NCBI GenBank assembly: GCA_036399695.1
Contig: DASWMP010000355.1
Span: forward strand, 1 to 7,154
Length of the DNA stretch: 7,154 nucleotides
Direction: 5' to 3'
Source of the DNA: DASVEE01 sp036399695
GTDB taxonomy: Bacteria > Acidobacteriota > Thermoanaerobaculia > Gp7-AA8
Both the position numbers and the translations under genes were made by a program. The notes beneath the pieces were generated by a model. That model was not told the DNA's origin. It searched no databases and worked only from the letters and a program-made list of their open reading frames with translations. Positions 1-6,446 of the stretch are shown in pieces (position 1 is the stretch's first letter; each line of letters opens with the position of its first letter).

Positions 1-7
1 TCTGTTA

Positions 8-51
8 CACGTGTCGCAGAGCGGTGGCTTTCGCCACCGCACTCCGAGATC
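8..51 (+). repeat. Family A hairpin repeat, left copy
   Basis: A 44-base unit starts at CACGTG (8-13) and contains a perfect hairpin: GCGGTGGC (21-28), loop TTTC, GCCACCGC (33-40). The same unit occurs in reverse complement at 6966-7009 with about 39 of 44 positions matching by eye, and 6-28 recurs as a direct partial copy at 7002-7024 with one difference. It is therefore a dispersed intergenic repeat and not part of the esterase gene, even though a GTG at 11 would read through it in frame. Its function is unknown. Confidence 0.75.
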
Positions 52-76
52 CCTCGGGCAGCGCCCTTGCTTTTGC

Positions 77-1384
77 ATGTGGCGCAAATCGCTCCCTCTG
101 CTTTTTCTCCTGGCCGTCGCCTGTTCCTCTGCCTCCAGCGAAGAGGCATCGCGCTCTCTCGCGGAGCAGGCCCATCGCCTCACCGGCGCCGCCACTGACT
201 ACGATCCTCTCTTCCGCGCCATCGGGGACGCGCATCTCGTCCTGCTCGGCGAGGCCACGCACGGGACGCATGAGTTCTACGTCGAGCGGGCCCGCATCAC
301 GCGGCGCCTCATCGAAGAGAAGAAGTTCACCGCCCTCGCCCTGGAGGCCGACTGGAGCGACGCCGCACGGGTCGACCGCTACGTCCGCGGCGTGTCGGAG
401 GACCGCACGGCCGCCGAAGCCTTGCGCGGCTTCGAGAAGTTCCCGGTGTGGATGTGGCGGAACCAGGAGTTCGCCGAGCTGGTCGAGGCCATCCGCGCGT
501 ACAACGACGCCCTGCCGGCAGGCGCCATGAAGGCCGGCGTCTACGGTCTGGATCTCTACGGCGTTCCGGAGTCGCTCGACCAGGTCGTCCAGCACCTCGG
601 CAACGTCGATCCGGCCATGGCCGCCGAGGCACGACGACGTTACGCCTGCTTCGAGCCATTCCGGAACGATGAAGACCGCCTGGCCATGACTCCCTGCGCC
701 GATGAAGCAAAGGCGCAGTACGAGGCCGTCCACGCGCGCTTCGAGCAGGCCACCGACCCGCGCCAACTGGACGAGCTCTTCTTCGCCGAACAGAACGCCC
801 GCGTGGTCATGAACGGTGAGGAGTACTACCGCGAGTCGCTGCGCGGCCGCGTCTCCACCTGGAACCTGCGCGACCGGCACATGGTCGTCACGATGGACGC
901 GCTCCAGCGCTACCTCCTGCGCCGCAACGGCCGCGACCACATCATCGTCTGGGCGCACAACAGCCACGTCGGCGACGCGCGCGCCACCTCCGTCTCGCGG
1001 CATGGGGAGTGGAACATGGGGCAGCTCGTGCGCGAGCGGTGGCCCCGCGGCAGCAGTTTCAGCCTCGGCTTCACGACGCACACCGGCACCGTCATGGCGG
1101 CACACGAGTGGGGCGGCAGCCCGGCGCTCCAGCAGCTCAACCCGTCGCTCCCCGGCAGCCATGGCCGTATCCTCCACGACACCGGCATCCCGGCGTTCCT
1201 GCTGATCCTCGGCGAGGTCGAAGGCTCCGGCCTGACCCGTAATCCCCGCCAGCAACGCGCCGTCGGCGTGATCTACCTGCCGCGCACCGAGGTCGACAGC
1301 CACTACTTCACCGCCACGCTCCACGAACAGTTCGACGCCGTGATCCACATCGATCAGACGACCGCCGTCTCGCCGCTGCCGTGA
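77..1384 (+). CDS. Erythromycin esterase family protein, predicted lipoprotein
   Basis: This 435-residue protein belongs to the erythromycin esterase (EreA/EreB-like) family, whose studied members hydrolyse the macrolactone ring. Visible family motifs are LLGEATHGTHEFYVERAR (about 57-73), which holds the conserved Glu59 and His62 of the metal-free hydrolase site and nearby Arg residues, LALEADWSD with Glu90, and IVWAHNSHVGD with His294 and His297. The N-terminus is MWRKSLPLLFLLAVAC, a short charged-hydrophobic signal ending in a lipobox-like AVAC with Cys16. A membrane-anchored, extracytoplasmic location is therefore likely, unlike the cytoplasmic EreA/EreB. I chose the ATG at 77 because it begins this signal directly; the in-frame GTG at 11 lies inside a dispersed repeat. 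No clear Shine-Dalgarno is visible. The length fits the family (about 400 residues) plus a signal. The adjacent MacAB-type exporter suggests a shared substrate, but some family members are not macrolide esterases, so the substrate is open. Confidence 0.9.
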   Translation: MWRKSLPLLFLLAVACSSASSEEASRSLAEQAHRLTGAATDYDPLFRAIGDAHLVLLGEATHGTHEFYVERARITRRLIEEKKFTALALEADWSDAARVDRYVRGVSEDRTAAEALRGFEKFPVWMWRNQEFAELVEAIRAYNDALPAGAMKAGVYGLDLYGVPESLDQVVQHLGNVDPAMAAEARRRYACFEPFRNDEDRLAMTPCADEAKAQYEAVHARFEQATDPRQLDELFFAEQNARVVMNGEEYYRESLRGRVSTWNLRDRHMVVTMDALQRYLLRRNGRDHIIVWAHNSHVGDARATSVSRHGEWNMGQLVRERWPRGSSFSLGFTTHTGTVMAAHEWGGSPALQQLNPSLPGSHGRILHDTGIPAFLLILGEVEGSGLTRNPRQQRAVGVIYLPRTEVDSHYFTATLHEQFDAVIHIDQTTAVSPLP

Positions 1385-1389
1385 AAAGG

Positions 1390-1483
1390 CGTTTTCCGTT
1401 TTCCGTTGTCCGTTGTCCGTGCTGCGCTCGGCGAGCCTCCATGCTGCGGAGCACGGACAACGGACAACGAGCAACGGACAACG
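1390..1483. repeat. Family B heptad-armed hairpin, copy 1
   Basis: A large inverted repeat begins 6 bases after the esterase stop codon. The left arm (1390-1423) is four tandem 7-base units: TTTTCCG twice (1392-1405), then TTGTCCG twice (1406-1419). The right arm (1450-1483) is four complementary units: CGGACAA, CGGACAA, CGAGCAA, CGGACAA. I count 30 Watson-Crick pairs in 34 positions, with the inner 19 perfect (1405-1423 with 1450-1468). The loop (1424-1449) resembles the loop of the copy at 6196-6333. A T-run (1498-1503) follows, but 14 bases after the stem, too far for a standard intrinsic terminator. In RNA it would still be a strong 3' stem for the esterase message. Confidence 0.85.
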
Positions 1484-1590
1484 TCCCTTCACGTACCTTT
1501 TTTGCCCGGCCGACCTAACCTACGTAAACCTTCGTTCGTCTCTGTCGTAGAAGGCCCACTGAGGCGGGTTCCCTGCCTCTTCATCCTCTA

Positions 1591-1597
1591 GAGGGAG
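1591..1597 (+). promoter_or_regulatory. Ribosome-binding site of the adaptor gene
   Basis: GAGGGAG lies about 5-7 bases upstream of the ATG at 1603 and fixes that start. The stretch between the preceding hairpin and this site (1484-1590) has no convincing -35/-10 pair that I can see, so the operon promoter is not located. Confidence 0.65.
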
Positions 1598-1602
1598 ACG
1601 TC

Positions 1603-2706
1603 ATGTCCAGACTCGGGAAGATCCTGTTGATCCTCATCGTCCTCGCTGCTGCCAGCGCCGGCGTTTACGCGTTCACGCGGAACGGCGGTAAAAAGGACGG
1701 CGATCTCAAGACCGTCGAGGTCATCAAGGGAGAGATCGTCGAGAAAGCCGTCGCGGTCGGCCAGATTCAGCCGCGCCAGAAGTTCCAGGTCAAATCCAAG
1801 ATCTCCGGCATCGTGCGGCGCACGCTCGTCGAAGTCGGCGACACGGTGAAGGCGGGCGACCCGCTGTTCGAGATCGCCCCCGATCCCACCCCGCTGGAAG
1901 TCACGGAAGTCGATCGCCGCGTCGAATCCGCCCAGGCGTCGTTCCGCCGCGCCGAAGGGGATTACAACCGCGCGCAGGAGCTGGCCCGCTCCGGCGTGCT
2001 GCCGAAGTCGGACGTCGAAGCCCGCCGCGAGTCGTTCGAGCTCGCCCGCGTCGCCCTCATGAAAGCGCAGCAGGACCGCGAGCTCACCCGCCGCGGACGT
2101 CTCAGCGCCGGCGGCCAGGAATCGATCATCCGCGCACCGGCTGCCGGCACCATCCTCACCCGCGCCGTCAACCCGGGCGACCCGATCGTCCCCCTCACCT
2201 CCTACCAGCCCGGCACCGAGATGGCCACCGTGGCCAACATGTCCGACCTGATCTTCAAAGGTACGGTCGACGAGATCGACGTCGGCAAGCTCGCCGTCGG
2301 CCTGACGGCCCGCATCAAAGTCGGCGCGCTCCCCACCGACGTCGTCACCGGCAAGGTCTCGCGCATCGCCCCGCAGGCGCAGCAGAAAGAAGGCGCCACA
2401 CTCTTCGACGTCGAGATCGAGCTCGAGCCCGGCCAGAAGATCACCCTCCGCGCCGGCTACTCCGCCAACGCCGACGTCATCATCCGCGAGAAGAAAGACG
2501 TCCTCATCCTCCCCGAGCGCCTCGTGACGTTCGAAGACGGCGGCAAGAAGACCACCGTCGAAGTCGCCTCCGCCACCGACCCCAAAGCCCTGCCGAAGAA
2601 ACTGGACATCAAGACCGGCGTCTCCGACGGCCTCAACATCGAAGTCGTCTCCGGCTTGAAGCAGGGCGAGAAGGTCGTAGAGCGGCCGCCGAAGGAGATC
2701 AGCTAG
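1603..2706 (+). CDS. MacA-like periplasmic adaptor subunit (HlyD/RND-type membrane fusion protein)
   Basis: This 367-residue protein is a membrane fusion protein that would link the inner-membrane ABC permeases encoded downstream to an outer-membrane channel. It has one N-terminal membrane anchor (about residues 7-24, ILLILIVLAAASAGVYAF) with no lipobox. Next comes the first lipoyl half (about 61-92), with SGIVRRTLVEVGDTVKAGDPL. A helical hairpin rich in Glu, Arg and Ala follows (about 100-165). The second lipoyl half (about 173-198) has IIRAPAAGTILTRAVNPGDP. A beta-barrel domain starts near Met207 (MATVANMSDLIFKGTVDEID), and a membrane-proximal domain runs from about 305 to the end. Length and domain order match MacA (E. 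coli MacA is about 370 residues). It is the first gene of the presumed four-gene operon, and a hairpin repeat separates it from the first permease. The MacA label is by family; macrolide specificity is not shown by the sequence. Confidence 0.93.
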   Translation: MSRLGKILLILIVLAAASAGVYAFTRNGGKKDGDLKTVEVIKGEIVEKAVAVGQIQPRQKFQVKSKISGIVRRTLVEVGDTVKAGDPLFEIAPDPTPLEVTEVDRRVESAQASFRRAEGDYNRAQELARSGVLPKSDVEARRESFELARVALMKAQQDRELTRRGRLSAGGQESIIRAPAAGTILTRAVNPGDPIVPLTSYQPGTEMATVANMSDLIFKGTVDEIDVGKLAVGLTARIKVGALPTDVVTGKVSRIAPQAQQKEGATLFDVEIELEPGQKITLRAGYSANADVIIREKKDVLILPERLVTFEDGGKKTTVEVASATDPKALPKKLDIKTGVSDGLNIEVVSGLKQGEKVVERPPKEIS

Positions 2707-2709
2707 TCA

Positions 2710-2804
2710 ATCCTGAGCGTCAGCGAAGGATCTATGGAGCCACAGCGATGCCTGTGGCTCTCACCGTCGCTGTGGCTCCATAGATCCTTCGCTTCGCTCA
2801 GGAT
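2710..2804. repeat. Family C hairpin repeat, copy 1
   Basis: A long inverted repeat fills most of the 114-base gap between adaptor and first permease. The left arm (2710-2747) starts ATCCTGAGCG and ends GGAGCCACAGCG. The right arm (2768-2804) is its reverse complement apart from one substitution and one single-base indel. The loop is 20 bases (2748-2767). The same family recurs at 4072-4203, before the second permease. No target-site duplication or coding capacity is visible, so it resembles a MITE- or REP-like intergenic element. The stem ends directly before the AAGAGG that precedes the permease start. Confidence 0.88.
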
Positions 2805-2810
2805 AAGAGG
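2805..2810 (+). promoter_or_regulatory. Ribosome-binding site of the first permease gene
   Basis: AAGAGG starts on the base after the right arm of the hairpin and lies 10 bases upstream of the ATG at 2821. It supports that start over the in-frame ATG at 2734, which lies inside the left arm of the repeat. Confidence 0.5.
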
Positions 2811-2820
2811 CGAGACACCA

Positions 2821-4065
2821 ATGGTCACCTTCAAAGACGTCCTCCGCCAGCTCTTCCGCGACGTGCGGCAGGAGAAGCTGCGTACGTTCCTGACGGTCTT
2901 CGGGATCGTCTGGGGCACCGTGGCGATCAGCCTCATGCTCGCGTTCGGGACGGGGCTGCACAAGAACATGATCAAGCAGACGGCCGGGCTGGGCGACCGC
3001 ATCGTCATTGCCTGGCCGGGCCTCACCTCCATCCCTTACGAAGGGCTGGGGAAGGGGCGGCGCATCCGCATCACCGAAGAGGACCTCGTCTCGGTGCGCA
3101 AAGAGGTGCAGGGGCTCAAGGCGATCTCCAGCGAGTACATGACGTCGATGAAGCTCGACTACGGGACCAAGACCCTGTCGGTCGACATCTCCGGCGTGGC
3201 CGCGGAGTTCGGCGGGATGCGCAATCTCATCGCCTCGACTGGCGGCCGCTTCATCAACCCGATCGACGACGACCAGCAGCGCCGCACGATCTTCATCGGC
3301 GACGAGTTGAAGAAGAACATCTTCGGCGAGTCCGACGCCATCGGCAAAGTCGTCCTCCTCAACCAGTCTCCCTTCCTGGTCGTCGGCGTGCTCGAGCCGA
3401 AGCCGCAGGACTCCAGCTACTCCGGCCGCGACAAGGAGAAGGCGTTCATCCCTTCCTCCACGTTTCGCGCGCTCACCGGCGACAAGTACGTCGACAACGT
3501 CGTCTTCCAGGCCGCCAACTCGGACGAGACGCAGAAGGTCATCGACAGCCTGCAGGGCGCTTTCGGCAAACGGCTCCGCTTCGACGCCAAGGACAAGGAA
3601 GCTCTGTCGATGTGGGACACGACCGAGCAGTTCAAGTTCTTCGACGTCTTCATGCTGGCCTTCAACGCCTTCCTCGGCATCATCGGCGTGCTGACGCTCA
3701 TCGTCGGCGGCATCGGCGTCTCGAACATCATGAACGTCGTGGTCGAGGAGCGCACCCGCGAGATCGGGATCAAGATGGCGCTCGGCGCCAAGCAGCGCTG
3801 GATCCTCACGCAGTTCCTCATCGAGACGATGCTCATGACCTTCATCGGCGGCGCCATCGGCTTCGTCATCTCGTACAGCATCTGCTGGGCCTTCCCCCGC
3901 CTGCCCATCACCGCCGGCGCCGTGGAAGCCGTAGGGGTCCCGGATCTCTCCCCGATCGTAGCCATCCTCACGACCGTAGCCCTAGGCATCGTCGGCCTCG
4001 TCGCCGGCTACTTCCCCGCGCGCGACGCGGCCAGACTGGACCCTGTGGTGGCAATGAAGCTATGA
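2821..4065 (+). CDS. MacB-type ABC transporter permease 1 (FtsX-like, no ATPase domain)
   Basis: This 414-residue inner-membrane permease belongs to the MacB/LolCE/FtsX superfamily. The topology is TM1 at about 22-42 (LTVFGIVWGTVAISLMLAFG), a large periplasmic domain (about 43-272, MacB core type), TM2 at about 275-303, TM3 at about 333-358 and TM4 at about 378-397. The cytoplasmic loop after TM2 has the family signature ERTREIGIKMALGA (310-323), which couples to the ATPase. The C-terminus GYFPARDAARLDPVVAMKL is also typical. E. coli MacB carries its nucleotide-binding domain at the N-terminus; here it is encoded separately at 5490-6185. The start at 2821 was chosen because the preceding 29 in-frame codons are hairpin repeat. 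It is a diverged paralogue of the next gene, so the two could form a heterodimer that works with the adaptor and an unlinked TolC-type channel. Confidence 0.93.
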   Translation: MVTFKDVLRQLFRDVRQEKLRTFLTVFGIVWGTVAISLMLAFGTGLHKNMIKQTAGLGDRIVIAWPGLTSIPYEGLGKGRRIRITEEDLVSVRKEVQGLKAISSEYMTSMKLDYGTKTLSVDISGVAAEFGGMRNLIASTGGRFINPIDDDQQRRTIFIGDELKKNIFGESDAIGKVVLLNQSPFLVVGVLEPKPQDSSYSGRDKEKAFIPSSTFRALTGDKYVDNVVFQAANSDETQKVIDSLQGAFGKRLRFDAKDKEALSMWDTTEQFKFFDVFMLAFNAFLGIIGVLTLIVGGIGVSNIMNVVVEERTREIGIKMALGAKQRWILTQFLIETMLMTFIGGAIGFVISYSICWAFPRLPITAGAVEAVGVPDLSPIVAILTTVALGIVGLVAGYFPARDAARLDPVVAMKL

Positions 4066-4071
4066 GCGCCA

Positions 4072-4203
4072 ATTCTGAGCGAAGCGAAGAATCAATGGAG
4101 CCACAGCGATGAACCCGACTTCATACACAGCACGATCGCGCAGAGCAGCGAGGAATGCTCCCAGCTGCGGCTCCATTGATCCTTCGCCCTGCGGGCTCAG
4201 GAT
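4072..4203. repeat. Family C hairpin repeat, copy 2
   Basis: An inverted repeat fills the 147-base gap between the two permease genes. The left arm (4072-4108) starts ATTCTGAGCG and ends GGAGCCACAGCG. The right arm (4163-4203) runs from AGCTGCGGCTCC to CTCAGGAT, with a few extra bases (CCCTGCGGG in place of CTTCG). The loop is 54 bases (4109-4162), against 20 in copy 1, and is unrelated in sequence. The last bases of the right arm include AGGA (4199-4202), which lies 10 bases before the next ATG and is the only Shine-Dalgarno candidate there. Confidence 0.85.
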
Positions 4204-4212
4204 GATCACACC

Positions 4213-5466
4213 ATGAACACACACGTCATCCTCACCCTCTTCAAGAGCTCCGCGCAGCTCCAGAAGAAGCGCGCGTTCCTCACCATCGCGGCGATCGCGT
4301 GGGGAACGGTCGCGATTCTGCTGTTGCTCGCATTCGGTGAAGGGCTCAAGCGGCAGCTCGACCGCAACCGCCGCTCCACCGGCGAGAACCTGGCGGTGCT
4401 CTGGCCGGGCGAGACGTCGAAGGCGTGGAAGGGGATGCCGCCGGGCCGGCCGATCCGCCCGCGCATCGACGACGCCGAGATGCTCCGCCAGCAGATGCCG
4501 GAGCTCAAGAGCGCGCATGCGGAAGTCGTCTCCTGGCGTACGGCCCTCACGTGGGGACGCAAGACCGTCAACGGCCGTGTCCTCGGCGCGCACCGCTCCT
4601 ACGGCGACAGCCGCGTGCACTACCCCCGCCCCGGCGGCCGCTGGATCAGTGCCGCCGACGAGGAGCAGCGCCGCCGCGTGGTCTTCCTCGGCGACGAGAT
4701 GGCCCGCGACATCTTCGGCAAGGAAGACGCCGCCGTCGGCCAGACCCTGCTGCTGAACAACGCGCCCTACACCGTCATCGGCGTCATGCAGAAGAAGACG
4801 CAGATGGGCGTCTACGGCGGCCCCGACCAGAACCACGCCGTCATCCCCATCACCACGTTCAAGGCGCAGTTCGGGCGCGATCGCGTGCAGGTCCTCGTCA
4901 TCGAGACGTCCACGTCCGAGGGGATGAAGCCCGCGCTCAAGCGGGTCAATGAGATCCTCGGGCAGAAGTACGGCTACGACCCCACCGACGACCGCGCCTT
5001 CGGCACCTGGGACATGGTCGAGAGCTCCAAGCAGATGAAGATGATGCTCGTCGGCATCCAGATGTTCCTCGGCATCGTCGGCGCGCTCACGCTCATCATC
5101 GGCGGCGTCGGCGTGGCGAACATCATGTACGCCGTCGTGAAGGAGCGGACGCGCGAGATCGGCGTGAAGATGGCGCTCGGCGCGAAGTCGCGCTGGATCA
5201 TCTGGCCGTTCGTCCTCGAAGCGCTCGTCTATACCTTCGTCGGCGGGCTGCTCGGCATCACCATCGCCACGCTCCTCGTCACCGGGATGGGCTTCATCCC
5301 CACCGAGGGGAACAAAGTCATGGAGTTCCTCGGGAAGCCGACGCTCTCACCCGTCATCGGTATCATTACCTCGATCATTCTCGGCGTCATCGGCCTCTTG
5401 GCCGGCTACTTCCCGGCGCGCCGTGCTGCCGCCGTCGATCCCGCCGCGACGTTGCGTTACGAATAG
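4213..5466 (+). CDS. MacB-type ABC transporter permease 2 (FtsX-like, no ATPase domain)
   Basis: This 417-residue inner-membrane permease has the same layout as the previous gene. TM1 lies at about 21-42 (FLTIAAIAWGTVAILLLLAF), a periplasmic domain at about 43-275, TM2 at about 277-304, TM3 at about 332-358 and TM4 at about 380-398. The FtsX signature ERTREIGVKMALGA (311-324) and the ending GYFPARRAAAVDPAATLRYE are conserved. The periplasmic part differs clearly from permease 1, while the WGTVAI, TM2, signature loop and TM4 segments align closely, as expected for an old gene duplication. The ATG at 4213 places the N-terminal helix just before TM1. It is followed after 23 bases by the ATPase gene, so co-translation is likely. 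Heterodimer formation with permease 1 is inferred from the arrangement; separate homodimers sharing one ATPase remain possible. Confidence 0.93.
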   Translation: MNTHVILTLFKSSAQLQKKRAFLTIAAIAWGTVAILLLLAFGEGLKRQLDRNRRSTGENLAVLWPGETSKAWKGMPPGRPIRPRIDDAEMLRQQMPELKSAHAEVVSWRTALTWGRKTVNGRVLGAHRSYGDSRVHYPRPGGRWISAADEEQRRRVVFLGDEMARDIFGKEDAAVGQTLLLNNAPYTVIGVMQKKTQMGVYGGPDQNHAVIPITTFKAQFGRDRVQVLVIETSTSEGMKPALKRVNEILGQKYGYDPTDDRAFGTWDMVESSKQMKMMLVGIQMFLGIVGALTLIIGGVGVANIMYAVVKERTREIGVKMALGAKSRWIIWPFVLEALVYTFVGGLLGITIATLLVTGMGFIPTEGNKVMEFLGKPTLSPVIGIITSIILGVIGLLAGYFPARRAAAVDPAATLRYE

Positions 5467-5479
5467 CCGTTACGAATAG
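5455..5479 (+). repeat. 12-base tandem duplication over the permease 2 stop codon
   Basis: CGTTACGAATAG occurs at 5455-5466, where it encodes the last residues and stop of permease 2, and again at 5468-5479, with one base between. The second TAG runs into GAG, giving AGGAG (5478-5482) 7 bases before the GTG start at 5490, a good ribosome-binding site. The duplication may thus have set the spacing to the ATPase gene. Confidence 0.85.
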
Positions 5480-5489
5480 GAGATCCCCC

Positions 5490-6185
5490 GTGCAAGCGAT
5501 CATCTCGATGACAGACATCCGCAAGGTCTACGACACCGGCAAGGTGAAGGTCGAAGCGCTGAAAGGCATCAACCTGCAGGTCGGTGCGGGCGAGCTCGTG
5601 GCCATCGTCGGTCCCTCCGGCTCGGGTAAATCGACGCTGATGAACCTCCTCGGCTGCCTCGATACGCCCAGCTCCGGCGTCTACCAGCTCGGCGGCGAGA
5701 ACGTCCAGGGCGTCACCCGCGATCAGCTCGCCGAGATCCGCAACCGGCGCGTCGGTTTCGTCTTCCAGAACTTCAACCTCCTGCCGCACATCACGGCGCA
5801 GGAGAACGTCGAGCTGCCGCTGCTCTTCGGCGGACGTCCGCCGAAAGAGCGCAGCCGCCGCGCGCAGGAGCTCCTCGAGCGCGTCGGCCTCGGCGCCCGT
5901 TTCGACCACAAGCCCACCGAGCTCTCCGGCGGCCAGATGCAGCGCGTCGCCATCGCCCGGGCCCTGGCCATGGAGCCCGACATCATCCTGGCCGACGAGC
6001 CGACCGGCAACCTCGACTCCTCCTCCGGCTCCGACATCATGAGCATCTTCACCGAGCTCTGGAAAGCCGGCCGCACCCTCATCATCATCACCCACGACCC
6101 CGCCCTCGCCCGCCGCGCCAGCCGCGTCGTGGAGATCAAGGACGGCTACATCACCAGCGACGAGAGGAACGAGATCGCGGCGTAG
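5490..6185 (+). CDS. MacB/LolD-type ABC transporter ATP-binding protein
   Basis: This 231-residue cytoplasmic ATPase powers the two upstream permeases. All ABC motifs are intact: Walker A GPSGSGKS (41-48), Q-loop Gln93 in FVFQNFNLLP, signature LSGGQ (145-149) followed by MQRVAIARAL, Walker B IILADE (165-170) with the catalytic Glu170, D-loop NLD (174-176) and H-loop His202 in IIITHD. The sequence pattern (GCLDTPSSG, RVGFVFQNFNLLP, ADEPTGNLDS) is that of the MacB/LolD/FtsE branch that partners FtsX-type permeases. The length is normal for a stand-alone subunit. The start is GTG at 5490, supported by AGGAG 7 bases upstream; the ATG at 5508 would remove the first beta strand (QAIISM). It is the last gene of the presumed operon, and a large hairpin begins about 10 bases after its stop. 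Confidence 0.96.
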   Translation: MQAIISMTDIRKVYDTGKVKVEALKGINLQVGAGELVAIVGPSGSGKSTLMNLLGCLDTPSSGVYQLGGENVQGVTRDQLAEIRNRRVGFVFQNFNLLPHITAQENVELPLLFGGRPPKERSRRAQELLERVGLGARFDHKPTELSGGQMQRVAIARALAMEPDIILADEPTGNLDSSSGSDIMSIFTELWKAGRTLIIITHDPALARRASRVVEIKDGYITSDERNEIAA

Positions 6186-6195
6186 GAGCGCGTGT

Positions 6196-6333
6196 GCGTT
6201 GCTCGTTGTCCGTTTCCCGGGATGGTTTTTGGTTGTTGGTTGTTGGTGCTCCGCTGCCAGCAACCCTCGCCGAGCAGAGCACCAAAAACCAACAACCAAA
6301 AACCAACAACCAACAACGGGCACCGAGCAACGC
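6196..6333. repeat. Family B heptad-armed hairpin, copy 2 (composite arms)
   Basis: This inverted repeat follows the ATPase gene. The inner stem (6224-6251 with 6277-6304) is 28 positions with one mismatch, built from 7-base units GGTTTTT, GGTTGTT, GGTTGTT then GGTGCTC. The outer stem (6197-6223 with 6305-6332) is weaker and uses a different unit, CGTTGCT, CGTTGTC, CGTTTCC. On the right side the units continue without break as AAAAACC, AACAACC, AAAAACC, AACAACC, AACAACG, GGCACCG, AGCAACG. The loop (6252-6276) shares CTCGCCGAGC and the flanking GCTCCGC with the reverse complement of the copy 1 loop. No T-run follows, so it is not a standard intrinsic terminator, but it may protect or end the operon message. 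Confidence 0.85.
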
Positions 6334-6429
6334 GCCTCCCCGTGCTTCCACGACGCTCGTCCCTCCCTGGGTGCCGTTCATCACTGCAATCCAGCCGCTG
6401 GTCACGAACCGGGAACGCGTGTAAATGAT

Positions 6430-6445
6430 CGGTGTATAGTCACCG
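6430..6445 (+). promoter_or_regulatory. Possible promoter -10 box within a small palindrome before the marR-family gene
   Basis: TATAGT (6435-6440) matches a sigma-70 -10 element at 4-5 of 6 positions and is flanked by the inverted pair CGGTG (6430-6434) and CACCG (6441-6445). Seven bases after the box lies the G of the GTG at 6447, so transcription would be expected to begin on the start codon (leaderless). There is no good -35: GGAACG lies at 17-base spacing. A repressor bound to the palindrome would cover the -10, consistent with autoregulation by the MarR protein, but this is inference. Confidence 0.35.
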
Positions 6446-6446
6446 T

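Noticed and set aside
11..76. Upstream GTG start for the esterase protein (22 extra residues)
   Set aside because: These codons lie within or just after a dispersed hairpin repeat; the signal peptide begins properly at the ATG at 77.
5..1492. 495-codon open frame on the minus strand opposite the esterase gene
   Set aside because: It is low-complexity in Val, Ala, Arg, Asp and Gly, lacks a recognisable domain, and its start and end lie in two different repeats. It mirrors the GC-rich codon positions of the real gene.
1390..1503. Intrinsic terminator after the esterase gene (hairpin plus T-run)
   Set aside because: The T-run starts 14 bases after the stem, and the hairpin is a repeat-family member, so a standard terminator is not supported.
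1484..1590. Promoter for the exporter operon before the adaptor gene
   Set aside because: TTGCCC (1502) and TACGTA (1521) have only 13 bases between them and match poorly; no other pair is convincing.
2734..2820. Upstream ATG start for permease 1 (29 extra residues)
   Set aside because: The ATG is inside the left arm of a family C hairpin, whose second copy shows the same ATGGAGCCACAGCGATG outside any gene. The start at 2821 has its own upstream AAGAGG.
4060..4836. 258-codon minus-strand frame opposite permease 2
   Set aside because: It overlaps clear permease coding sequence and family C repeat; composition is that of an antisense shadow with no domain.
5457..6323. 288-codon minus-strand frame opposite the ATPase
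   Set aside because: Its N-terminal part is translated heptad repeat and the rest mirrors an intact ABC ATPase gene.
6196..6333. CRISPR-like array suggested by repeated AACAACC units
   Set aside because: Units are 7 bases in direct contact with no spacers and are mirrored across a loop; this is a tandem-repeat hairpin.
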